Assembly: GCA_947846985.1 (NCBI GenBank)
Contig: CANTUZ010000005.1
Span: 1,116,001-1,180,000, forward strand
DNA: 64,000 nt
Reading direction: 5' to 3'
From: Fratercula arctica
Taxonomy: Eukaryota; Chordata; Aves; Charadriiformes; Alcidae
Shown: positions 1-12,700 of the stretch, piece after piece
How the letters are laid out: every line of letters begins with the position of its first letter
How positions within the stretch are numbered: the first letter of the stretch is position 1
The notes under the pieces: generated by a model
What the model was told of the DNA's origin: nothing
What the model saw: the letters and a program-made list of their open reading frames with translations, nothing else
The model's database searches: none
Position numbers and translations under genes: made by a program

Positions 1-669
1 CTGTCTGTGCAATTTCCATCTGCTCTGCTGACCTGTCTCACTTTCCAGGTTGATGTTCAGAAGAACTCATAAGAGAAAGGAAAAAAGCGCAGCAAGTGGC
101 CCCAGAAGTGGAGTCTGTACAGAGCAAGGAATAAGTTTACTTTACGTGATATTTGGCCCATCGCATGAAGGGGGCAGTCTGCTTGTAGCCAAAGCCTGAG
201 CTGTTCTGCAGCCACATCTGCTGAAATAGTTTGAGTGTCGGCTGGCAATGCCTGCACTTCGTCAAAGACAACATTTAAGGAAGTTCAGTTGCGGAAGCGC
301 TACGAACCGTACACTTCACAAGTACAACTCAGAAGAGTAGGTCCCTCCTGGAGAGGCGGCGTGCGTGCACGACTGCCCACGCGGGCATCTCAGCCCATCG
401 CAAGCTTTCCTCTAGGTGACCTTGGGCTGAGCTGCTCGTGCTTGCTTGGAGAGCTGTTGATTTACAATGCAGATTCGTCGGTCGTCGCCTGCCTGCCCCT
501 GCCCCTCCTAAATTTGGCTGGGATATAAGAGGCTTTTTGCTTTCTGATGCCAACAGTGGCAGAGCGCCCTGCCATGTGAGAGGCAGAGATAGAGGAGAGG
601 GGGCCAAGGAGGAGCAAATTGTGCAGCTGCTCTTGCTTCTGGTAGCTGGGAGCACATCTGTGGGACAGA
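1..669. other. Upstream flank and 5' UTR of PLCB2
   Basis: No coding signal was found on either strand. The stretch holds the TATA-like element and presumably the proximal promoter. Short open frames in it show no recognisable domains and overlap each other on both strands. Confidence 0.5.
524..530 (+). promoter_or_regulatory. TATA-like element, candidate PLCB2 core promoter
   Basis: TATAAGA lies 146 bases upstream of the PLCB2 start codon, in a moderately GC-rich stretch followed by purine-rich sequence (about 580-612). A TATA box here would place the start of transcription near 555 and give a 5' UTR of about 115 nt. A further non-coding first exon upstream cannot be excluded. This is inferred from position and motif only. 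Confidence 0.35.
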
Positions 670-753
670 ATGTCAATGCTTACCCCTGTCCTGCAGCCCC
701 CGGAGGTGAAGGAGTATCTATCCAAGGGTGAGCGCTTCATCAAATGGGATGAT
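670..753 (+). CDS. PLCB2: PLCB2 exon 1 (residues 1-28)
   Basis: Encodes the N-terminus with the motif GERFIKWDD, typical of PLC-beta PH domains. It is 84 nt, ends in phase 0 at a GTGAGT donor, and the next intron is about 4 kb. Confidence 0.95.
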
Positions 754-3700
754 GTGAGTACCGGGGTTTTTGCTTTGCTAGACTGTATACGTGGTGGCAG
801 GGCAGATTCCGTGTTTTGGTCAGGGTTTGTGGGGAGGCTGGGAGCACGTATTCGGTGGGGGTGATGGGGCACTGTTTGTCATACCTGAGAGCAGTGATGT
901 CTGGATAGGGAGAGTGAACAGAGGGCTAAAAACAAAGGACATATCGTTAGGGGTTGATGATGTGACTTCTGCACCTCTTGTTATTGTGGAGGCTGGAAGT
1001 AAATGGAGTGTGCCACTGGGTCTGTGTCACAGCTGCTCCGGTGTAGGACCCTAGGTCCTGTCTCTCTCTGTGAACCGGCCCTCAGGAAGGCAGTCGCTGC
1101 TAGGAGCTTCCTTGGGGTGAGGGGCACATGCTGCATTTGGACATGTCCAGAGGAGAGTGACGAGTAGGATTCACTCCAGAGCTGAGCAGACTCTCCATGC
1201 TTTGCAGATAGAGGAAAAATCAGGCTCCAAGTTGCTTCCTCTTATGGCCCTGTTGCTGGAGTGGATCAGAGGGTGAGCCACGTCCTCCCACGCCTGCCCG
1301 CGTGTGGGTCTGCGCAGCAGCCGAGCACTGAGGGGCTGGTGTGTTAACAGTGCCAGCACCTCGCAGGGTGCTGCAAAAAGCTGCTTCTCTCTCCAGCTCA
1401 GTGTCCTCTTGTGTCTTCAAAACCCCTGGTTTGCAGTGTCTGTTTGCCTTGCATTGTGAGGGGAACAAAGTGTGGAAGAGCAGAAGAGCAGGGGTTAATT
1501 TGAATGCAGTAGTCCCCCTCCTCAGTTCCTAAGAAGACAAAAGAGTATTTCCCCTAATACCCACATGCCTGAGCAAGAGGACAGCAGCTGCCCATCCATT
1601 TTGTCTGGAGTATGAATTGTCTGCTATTGAGCATGAATGCTGATAAAACGGGGGGCAGGCCAGGTTATGATTATTCACCAAGATCTGGGGGAAGCATTTG
1701 ATGTGGTATTGCAAATGAGACACATTAGAAGGAGCCTCCAGCAGCAATGCAGGAGGGATCAGTGCTTACTTTTGTGGGCGTAAAGCTGGAATAGAGTTTT
1801 AAGTCCCAAGGCAGCGTGTGCCGGGGAGGTAGATCACTTGTGTGCAGCAAAAGCAAGGGTGGTCCAGTGGCACTGAGAAATGAGAAAGCAATGTAATGTA
1901 CAGCTGACAGAAAGGAGGGATGTTGAGCAAAACAGGTTGGAACATCACTGGGCAGTTATTCCACTAGCTCTACGCAAACAGGAGGATGAGACCAGGGCAT
2001 GGTGGAAAGTGCAGCCTTCCCTTTCTCTCCACTGGGGCCGCTGCCTGCAGAATGCTCTTGTGGCTTCTTTGAATTTGAACAGGGATTTGGTTTCTGAGAA
2101 TAACAGTAGCCAAACTTGTCTAAAATTGCTGGTGACTTTCTATGCTCAGTCCTTGGGGACCGTTTTCTCCCAAACTTGAAGCTATTAAGTACTTCACTGG
2201 GAATTCCTGGAATCGTTAGGTTCCCTTGAAACCCAAGCTGACTCAGGTTGGGCTTCCAGACCCACCAAGTGTTTATTTGCTGCTGCAACCATAGGAGTTA
2301 GGGAGCTCAAGTCCTGTGTGGATTTTTCCCAGTCCCTAAGGTTTACAGATTTGTAAACGTTCCTAAAAGTTTGCCTCTAACTACTAAGTAGTTTATAGAC
2401 TGGACCTCCAGCAATAATGAAAGCCTTCTCCACAAGTGGGCTGTTCTGGTCACGTTGCTCCATCTCATCACGCTTTCCCACTCCACAGTTAGAGCAGGCT
2501 GCAAAGGACGATGGCAAGAGCTTCAGGCTGCAGCATTGCTAGCAGAGGGTCAGGATAAAAGCAGCTCTTCAGAGGTCGTGGTCCTGTGTTTTTTTGTCTT
2601 GCTCTTTGAATTGACCAGGCCATGCTGTTGGTAATAGTTTTGAACTCCTTCCACAATGCTTGAGGCAAAGGAATGAAGGTAGATCAGATTGGCTCCTTAC
2701 ATCACTGTACGGTTTGGGGCTGGACGGTACCCTTCACTGTACCCAGCAGTTTAAGTAAAGCAAACCCACGCTTTGTCTGTAGTGCCTACACCTTGTCCAG
2801 CATTTGTAGTGTATCCTCGGGAGGGGCGTGCGGTGGGATCTCTGACAGGCTGCACTGTCACATCTTGGGCTAAAGTGCAACTCTCCTGTGCTTTGTTTAG
2901 CACCCAGCAAGCTGGGGCTGCCAGCCAGACTAGGGAGGTTACGTCCTACTGCACGGATGATAGCTTATTTCAAGAACTGGCTTGGGAACCCTTTGGAAAG
3001 CTCAGGCAGGGCACAGTGTAGCAGCTGACCTCTTAAGCTGCGCGGAAGCCTGTGTATTTGGCTCGATGCTGACTCTTAGCCCTCTATGAACAAGCAAAAA
3101 TGTTTTCTATCCTTGAAAGATTATGTATTACAGCATTTTACCAGACAACACTTGCTTTCTGCCCTAGGGTTGAACTCCATAGTGTGAGCAGCAGCCAGTT
3201 TGGCTGCCAGATCATCTTCTGTGGAATTCACCATTGCATTTGTTGCAAGGAGCCACCCCTCAGGAAGGTGTACCTGCACCCTGCGGCCATCCATGTCCCT
3301 GATCAGGAGGCCAGCTGTCAGCGGTCCTTATTGCAGCTGAGTTAGCTTTCGAGAAAGCTGCTTCAGAGGAGATAAAGTTAATCTAGAACCATGGCACAAT
3401 GCTCAGTAGTAGTACTACAGTGCCTGCTTTGCTCTTCGGGGCTTGCGTTCAGGGAGGTAACCAAGAGCTCTGGGAACATGGGCATGATGCTGTGCAGATC
3501 AGCATTGTCCCTAGTACAGTGTGAGAAAGGCAGAAGTGAGTATAAGGAGAAGATACAATGCCCTGTGGCATGGGCAGTTTACTGTAATAAAGTAACCTCC
3601 TCTGGAAATGGAGGTCCCTGGAAATACAATACACTCTGGAGTGAAGTATGAGTTCAATAACAGACTGAAGAACTCGAGGCCAAGTGACAAATACAACTTC

Positions 3701-6700
3701 CAGATTCCATTACTGGTTTCATCTCAGTAGCTGGGTACTTCAACTTCCTGAATGAATTTGAAGCCTTCCTGGAAATGGCTGATAGGCCTTACGATCCTAT
3801 CTGCTGTGGCACCCAAGGTCAAATGCGGTGAGGAGTCATCTAGACTGAACAAGCAAATGGGCTGGGGCCCAAGCAGAGGCACCAAACATTCTTTATCTCT
3901 GACTCCAAAGAGCTCACGCTAATTCATCTCTTAGCACAGGCTTGCATGTGAGATGGGAATGGATGTTGTTGAGAAAATTCTATGAAGTTGTCCTTAACTG
4001 ACAATGCAGAAGCAGTGTAATTATTCAGGGGTGAAGTACACAGCCTCGCAGCGACCTGTGTCTCCTTTGCAATATGTGCCTTGGTTCTGACCTGGAGGGT
4101 CCCCCTGTTGTGTGGAGTTCAGGATCAGCCCCAAATTATTTCATCTAACTGTGCCTGTAGTGTGGGTGTTTAAATAGCTGCTTCTTTTTATAGTCTGTGT
4201 AGAGCTAGTCCACAGAGTTTAAGAATCACCACCTAAAGCAGACTCATCTGCTGTATTCGGTGGACCCCTCCTTGCACTCTTCCTGACTAGGCCCCATCCT
4301 CTATGAAGAGAGCCCAGAGAACTAGTGTGAGTATAGACACCTAGATGGTAGGTGCCGTGGATGAATGCTGTCTCGACTTGGTCTGGGCTCCTTCTGGAGC
4401 TCATAGAACAAAGTAGGTGCTTTGGAGGGAAGGCAATTCAAATGAAACAAACAGTTGTATCTATAGGTACTTTCTTCTCTTCATTCATTGTATAGAAGCT
4501 CCGAGAGAGTTGTTGTAGCTAAATGCAGAGTGTTAGGTGAGACCCAGACTTCTGTGGAGATCAGCTTCCAGAGCCTCACACTGTTACTCTGGAGATGACC
4601 TAAAATCATCTGGTTCATTTCCATAAATCACAGAGGATGATTCACCCCACTGGGTCTGCGTTTGAACTGGGAACCTTACATCCCGTGATGGGTTCTCCAA
4701 GTCACGTAAGGTGCTAACCTTCTTTCTTCTGTTTTTTTTTTGTGTGTGGCAGGAAACAGCAAGTGCCTCTCCTGTGATTCTTCGAGTGGATCCAAAAGGC
4801 TTTTACTTATACTGGACCTATCAGAATAAGGTAAATGCTAAGACTTCACAGCTTGGTTTCCAAATAGCCAGTTCAAGTTTGTGTAAGATTAAAACCCCAT
4901 AGGTGCTTGAGTTCTGCACTCAGGAGCACGCTACCACGCTCATTCCACTTGGCATGAAACCACCCACAAAGGACCTGAGAGTCTTGTACTTATCCAATGG
5001 CAGATTTGTCTCTGAGTTCCAGAAAAGAGCAGGAAATGAATCTGCAAGCATGCCAGAGACATCAGCATGGCCTTTTTGTGCTTGTCGTGCTGGCAGTCTT
5101 ATACCCGCAAAGTTCATTAGATGTACTTCAAAGGACCTCACAGAGAATGATAGTGTTGATACCCCTGTTGCCCAGCGTGCTAAAAGATATCCCAACCAGT
5201 GCAATGGTGCAGCTGGAATGAAAATGGCTGGATGTAGGCAATTAAATGTATGCGGCTTCAGCTAACGTGTACCTTATGTGCAGCCTGTGTTGTAATTAAC
5301 TGACTTGTTGGTGTTTTAGAGATTTTAATAATAAAAAAAACCAACTCGTGACCATAGTGATGCAGAGACTGTATGAAGTCTGGAGAGTGAGTTGTGCTCC
5401 TCTCAGGCCAGGGTGGCGTGTGCACACTGCTGGAGGTGACAACAGGGTGCTTGCTGCTGGAGGAGAGAGAGGGGCAACAAGTTTAGGAAAGAGAATTCAA
5501 TTCCTCGCTGATGAGCAAGAAGGAGTGGAGAGATCAGGCTGAGTGGAGGTGGAAGGCTGGGCTTTACTTCTGCTTTCCAGAGCAGAGCTGTGGTTCAGCT
5601 CTACTTCCTCCTCATGACCTACATGCTGAAGAGGCATGGGAGATAAAGAGACAGAGACAGTCCCGCACAGCGCCCTGGCCGAGAGACCTGATGTGTTTTG
5701 ATGAGCTCTGCCTTCTCAGAAGACTGTGCCCCAGTGCCATGGGGGAAAGGCCACACAGTGTTGTGAGGCTGGGGACTGTCAGCCTCTAGAAGATGTGCTC
5801 TCCTTTCAGCCATCTCCCTCACTCTCATTCCCCTTTCAAGATCCACTCCTGGTGGTAGAACTCTTGCTGTAAGAGTTCCAGCCAGACAGCAGGAAGAAGC
5901 GGTAGCACTGGAGGAGGTGCACAAAATGGGGCAAGGGGAGCTGTTGTCACCCATCAAAAGTGAGATATTTCACTGTGTTAGTGGCATGAGGGGTTTAATT
6001 ACCTGGGAAGGGGGCTGGGGTAAGGAAGCAGAGCTGACATGAGGAAACCCAGACTTGGGAGAGTGTCTCATATTCCTGGAAAATGCCATTGATTAGCACC
6101 TGAAATGAACTAAGCAAATTTGAGAGCCACAGTGGAGCAACAGCCTGTATTACATCCTTGGGGAAGCGCTTGTCTGGCATCTTTCCTGTTCTCTGAGGGA
6201 AGCTGCAGACAGTGTGAGCTGGCAAGAAGGGTGTTGGGCAAATGCCGACTGTCAGAGGGAGCTGGGACAGGCCTGTGAAGGTCATGTGCGGGCTGGCATC
6301 AGCACAGTGACCAGGGACAAGATGGGCTGATACAGAGCGTGGTGGGGTACGGTCAGTAGTTTGTCTGTTGAATTTGTGTGGCTTATTAATCTTTGGCTGA
6401 CTCCTCTTAAGATCCTGCTTGTCATGAAGAGCAAGGAAGAAAATCTGTGCTGCTTTTGCACTAGGGATTCAGAAAGGAGTGGGATTAGGAGTAAAATTTC
6501 CATCCCACTTGACAATAAAATGGGGATACAGCCAGAAGACAAGGTATCCACATTGTTCCTTATTGTGGTCCTGGAAAATAATATTATCTGCTACAACAAG
6601 TATAATTTGTTCTCCAGATCCATGGTGAGAAGACAAATTAGTAACACAGGAAGGAAATTCAGGTTGGATATTAAAAGAACAAACAAAATAAACGTGACAA

Positions 6701-9700
6701 GTAGCCAGTAGTGAGGACGTGGAGTTGGGCTGCCTAGGGAAGGTTGTGGAATGTCCTCCACGGGAATTGCTTCAGAACAGATTAGGTGACAATCTGCTGG
6801 GAGTGACCTGGGGCGCGGTGGCCGTGCCTGCCTCCCCGCTCAGCTGCTCCCCATTGGACGCGTGGAGGCAAAAGGCAGGCTGAGAACACGAGTGGGTTTT
6901 ATTAACACACGGACTGTAACTGGGGTAGAGTTTCCCCATATAAACCTGGATGCATGTCACACGCTGCTTGCCGGGGTAATCCACACCGAGCCCCTGGCCT
7001 CACCCTGAAGGGGACAGTGCTGCAGGCCCCCTGCCGCCTCCACGCTGGCCACCCTGCCGGCTTGGGAGAGCAGCAGCCCGTGTTTCCCTGCCGGTGTTCT
7101 TCCTGGTGGAAGAGCTCTTCCCCAGGGAAGGGCACTGGCAGAGACCTGCTTTGCAGCTTCTGGGGGCTCTGCAGTGGATTTCTTTCCTTACTCCTTTGTC
7201 TTTCCTTCATCTTCCGTGTCCTTACTCTGTTGTAGGAAATGGAAATTTTGGATATAACCAGCATCCGAGATACCCGAGTAGGGCGCTTTGCCAAAATCCC
7301 CAAGGTGAGTGCATAGTTTCATTTCTGCCAGCGTTTATATGGGAAAGGCAAGGCTGCCTAGGGCTTGGCATAAGCTGGAGCAGTTTACCTTGGCCTTCTC
7401 TTACACGAAGGTGGAGAGGACCCTGTCTCCTTACATCACAAGTACGCAAAAATACAGAACAGCCATCTTTACTCTTGTCCCTGAGCTCCCCGGGGGTCCT
7501 CTGTGCACCCAAAAAAAAGGCACGTACAGACTATGGTATTTGAGCTTGTTGGAAAGAATATGCCAGAAAGCTAGGAAAACAACAATTCCCCTTTTAAGTG
7601 CCCTCCAAAAGGCCCGTTCACAGGTTCTCTCCCCGCTGCTGTGCATCCGCCTAGCCTTAATCTTGGCCTGGCCTCTACATTCACGGAGCTACAAAGGGAA
7701 GTCCTGCAGGAGACTTGTGATGCTTCTGTATTGAGTCACCAGAGCCGCTCTCTTGTGCAAAGATGCACAGGCTGGGTCAGGCTACAGCTTAACAGCTTTG
7801 TGCAGCTACAAACCTGTAGTTACAGTGAGACTGCAGTGCAGTGTGTGGCGGGGTTTTTCCCCTTTAAATGGAAGAAAATTTATTTTCGGAAAAACTAGTG
7901 TTTCTTTTTCTTTTATTGTCCAAATAGTTTTAAATTGTCTCCTTGCAGGGTGGCAGACGAAGGGAAGCACATGATTACTGCTTTGTTCTTGGTTTCAGTT
8001 ATAATTTAAGCTTCCTGCAGCAAAGTTGTCCTTGGTAGGACTTTTTTTCTGCATCTGTTTTTTGTTTGTTTTTAACTTTTCTTCTTGCCTTTTCCATATA
8101 TGGAAAATTGAAGTAAAGCTAGAATGTGAAAAGGAAAGAAAGGAGTAAAGAGAATGGCTCTGTGTGGTAACGTAGGTGATTCTCAGACTAACGCAAAAGG
8201 GGAAGATTTTGCAATATACTCTGAGAGACTCGAGCAGCCTCTTTGCGTAAGTAGTACGGCTGTTTTCTTAATACTGCTCTGAAAATGCTATTGAGAGCTC
8301 CCCGAGACTGATGTTTCTCAAAAGAACATAATGAGGTGTGTGCTAAAGGCACAGCAGAGCGCAAGAACCGTACCCATCGTACGCAATTCTTAAAAAATCA
8401 TAATTGCTTCTGAGAAACTGTGTTTCTTCTTGGAAATTCACTAAAATGAAACACATTTGAGTTTTCAACAAGCCTAAAACTCTGTCTACAACTACTTTGT
8501 GGGAATAACGTTTGAAAAAAGCTCTTGGAAGTTTTTTTTTTTTTTTCATTTGAGAAAATAAAGTATTTGGACCTGTTGGAGCTGGGTGCTACACTCCAGA
8601 CAGAATGCACCAAGGAAAAGGCCCACTTAAAGGAGAGGTGTGAGATACTGTTTTCTAGGGTGTGAAACTTCAGTAATAACCTGTTTACAAAATGAATTCG
8701 GCTTTGATATAGATTATAAATTGATGGTGTAAGTACTGAGGCTGTAGGTGGATATCCTTCTAGTGGCGGCAGGCAGGAAAAAAATGTCCTACATTTTAGT
8801 AATTATTTAAGGAAGACTAATTGGAGACTACCAGGAGAAAGATGCTGGCACAAGTGCAGTGTCAGAGTTGCTTCTAGATGGAAGGAATTTCTACTCAAAC
8901 AGCATCTTTCTGTATGAGCCCCTGCTTGCAAACCAGGAATTGCTCTGGAAACAAGGCCAACCCCAGTTTTATTAAGAGTGATTCACAGTACAGTTCAGGG
9001 ATGACCACATTCCGTATCTAGAGAAAAACTAAAATGGCTTTTTAAAAGAGATTTTTAATGAAAGCACAAGAAAGTTTGTGAAAAGAATGAGGAAAATCAT
9101 GAGCAGTACCAGGATAGCAAAGAGCAAAAGAGGAGAGGGCAGCAGTGGTTCTGTTCCAATAATTAGCTCTAAATCTTTTCAGTAAAATTGGAAAGTGGCC
9201 TGCGTGATTCCCATAGTAAGGAAAGGCACTTAAAGAAGAGAATAAGAGAGGACATCTTTGCATGGCAAGATTCCTGCTGGAGGAGAAGGAAAAGGTCTCT
9301 TGGGAGAAGAGAGAGAAACAGCAGACTCCCAGAAAGATCAGTGCTTGGGCCTGTGACGTCCTGTGTGTTCACGTGTGCTCTCCACAAGAGGCAAAGTTTG
9401 CCAATGGTACCAAGTTATTTGGGGTAATAAAATGAGGGCTGGTTTGTAGAAAGACCTTGAATTGCTGATTGACTGAATGATCTAATAAGTGATAAAATTT
9501 AGTACAGATAAAAATTAGCAATGCACACACAAAAAAGGAAAAGATCCTAACTTTCTGTAATAACAGGCTCCGAGTTGACTGTTGCTACTCGGAAACAAGA
9601 TCATGAGGGTATGGTGAAATATCAACGCAGTAGTCAGTAGTATTTTTTCAAAGTAAGTTGTATGTTAGGAATTATAAGGAAAGAATTAGGAACTCATGCC

Positions 9701-12700
9701 ACTGTGTACACCCTGAATGCACCCATCTTTCTGTGTGTTTCTAGTGTCCTCATCTCAGATGAGACAAAGAACTCAAGGAAAAGGTAGAGAAGAGCAAGGT
9801 TAATAGACGAATGAAATGGCTGCTGTAGGAGGAACATCTGAGTAGGCAGGGACTGTAGTCTGGCCAAAAAGAAGATGAGGGGGATGTGGAGGAGTATTGT
9901 GGAGTGCTGTAACATGGGGAGTTGAATGGAGAAGGTGAGCACGAAACGGTTGCTCAGGGTTTCTTCCAGCATGAGCGCTACTCACCCAGTGGAATTTTCC
10001 GATGGCAGGTTCAGCACAAGCAGAAGGAGGTGCTGCTGGCTTGCGTGTCATGTCGCTGTGCTGGGAGATGCCTCCCTCCACAAGTCGTGAAAACGTACGC
10101 GAGTTTTAAAAGTCAAGACAAGAAGGAAATGCCCTTTAAGGGTTATTAAGTGCAAGATAAAGCCTCTGGTTTAGGAAGTTGCTGAATCATAAATTGCTGG
10201 AAGCTGCAGAAATGTGTCAGGGAAGTATCATTGTGTGTGCCCTGTTCTTCTACTTTTCCCCAGGCATCTGGATGGATGTGTGGTCTGACCTGGTGTAGCT
10301 GTTGTATTCTAGCCATTGTAAGAGGCCAGAGAGTATTTTACTGTCCTAGGAATTGGCTACAGCTCATTTTTTATGAACAAAGGTCAAGCACCAAGTGATT
10401 TATTAAGTATTCTCAACAGGCAGAAGTGATGCGCTTGATGACAACCCCTGCTGTGCTTTTTGAATTCTGCATTTCAGAGACACATTTAATATAAGTCCCC
10501 TTTTTATTTCAGGGAATTTTCTGGCATTTCTATGACAACACGTAGTAAAATGCCCTAGGCTGGCTCCGTGTCCACCTTTCTCTCATGGTATGATGGGAGG
10601 TCTTGTGTGGGCACTGAAATGGCCATTGAACTGAAACGCTGGGAGAGATGTGCCATCCAGTCCTGGGAATTTCTTATTTACACATGGCTGTCCTATCCCT
10701 GATGCTTCCGCAGGGCTTGCTTAAAGCCTTCAGTTGTGTATTCAGTTGGCTTTCCTGAGAACAGACTTTGCTCAAGGGAATGCAGAAAGCAGTGACAATT
10801 TCGTAATGTGAATCACCACTCCCTCCGCGTAGGGCAGCTATGTCTGGTGCGTCATTACAAAAAGGTATAAATGTGGAAAAACTGATGTGACAAAGCAAAG
10901 ACCTGCTAGAGGTGAAGGGCAGAAGAATGAAAAAGGGTCCTGTCTCCCCTGTTACAAAATAATGGCTTAGAATGGTTGTGGGATATAACTGCTGAAACTA
11001 ATACATTGGTTACTGGTTTCATTGGCTACAAGTGGAGGAGAAGAGCTAACGGATGGTATGTAAGACAAGGAGAGCAAGGTCACAAGTGCTGGAAGAGCTT
11101 TGGCTAGTACCAATAACAAATCAAGCATCCTTTCCCCCTCCCTGTCCTTGCAAGTGATGCCATGGCACATCCGCCGCCTCTCTGAAGCAAAGCTTGTGTC
11201 TGGTTTTCATACTGAATTGTGGCTGGAGGAATTTACAAGGACAGTGCTTTCCGCTGCGAGGTACTCTGCTCTTCTGGCTGCCTGCGGGTGGAACATGCCC
11301 TGAGCTCTTCAGACCAACGTAGGGGAAATGAGTCTCGCTGCCAGCGGGTGGTTGCACTGTGGGTATCGGGAGTTACCTGCTTTCAGTGACACTTTCCCTT
11401 GGCTGCTAAGCAAGAGGTTTGGGGTTTTTCTTTGTAACCACTCTATGCACAGCGAGGAGAATAACGCCAAAGGGCCCATGCAGAAAACCACTTCTGAAAA
11501 GACCTGCTGTCATATGCACTCCCTCCCCAGTACAGGTCACAGCGTTGTCCCTGCAAGCTGTGGGGCAGGGACTGGCGGGATCCCCTTCCTGACACTGCGG
11601 AATGTTTAGGGAGGAGACAGTCCTCCTGTAGCGCCCAGCACAGTAAGCGTGGCCTTGAAAAAGGGACGAGTCACTAAGGGCTGGCAGCAGTAGGAGCCAC
11701 CTTCAAAGGAGGAGGGTGCTATTTGCCCCAGAAGGAAACAGTTCCTGCAATGAACCTGGCTGAAGGTGAGGGACAACCATGCTCTTGTTGAGACTCTCCT
11801 CTCTCTTCTGCCCCACTTGAGCCCTCACCTCCTGGCATATTAACACGTAAGCACACACACAGCCCTCCAGTCCTCCCATGACTGCCTCCACGCATGTGCA
11901 GGTTTCCCCTTCTCTCCCTCTTTGCTTTATTTTCTTTGAGAGCTGCTCAGTGTTCTGCAGTGGGTTTTTTTCTTGATGGAAATTTTTTTCGTGAGACAGG
12001 GCAGAATGAACTTTGGCGCATGTTCAAGAGTAATAAAGATAAGAATTAGCAGGGACTTTGAACGTAAACGAGACAAGATAAAAAGCTATTGGATGTAGTT
12101 CAGCAGCATGCTGAAGCAGATCAAGATGTTATTTACAGTGCAATTCTGTGTCTTCCTTTGAGTAACAAGGAACCTTTTAAGGCCTGTTCCATTTTGGTTT
12201 TTTCTGATGCACCAAGACCCCAGAACAGTGACAGAAGATGTAATAATTGGGACCAAAATACACGGTGGTTTAGGCCAGACTGCTGGGCTGTTGGCTTCAG
12301 CTTGCATTTTGTTTAGACATTCCAGCTGGCATTGGCTTTGAAACAAGCATAATTTTTCGTAAAAACAGAAATTGCATTTTCTCACTGTCATGATTATAAA
12401 CCAGTTTGATCCTCTGTACTCATTTTGTTGTTATTGAACCCAGAGAAGCAGACTCTGAGCTGAACACGTACAAGGGAGAAAACTATACCAAGGTATTTCA
12501 CACATCATATTTTGAGATGATAAAGTAGGAATGAGGAACCAGCAATGCAGGGAGCGCACACATTGTGCTCGGCGCTGAGCAGGGCGCTGAGCCGGGGACC
12601 ATAAACACACTGTGGGTGGTCAGTCCTGCTGCTGATTCATGGCAGGAGGCGGCAGCTCTGGGCGTTCAGCATCCTCTCGGTGCTGGGCTGGGGATTCGGG

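Noticed and set aside
1120..1220. Possible CR1 fragment in intron 1
   Set aside because: Only a short phrase resembled CR1 and no ordered set of landmarks was found.
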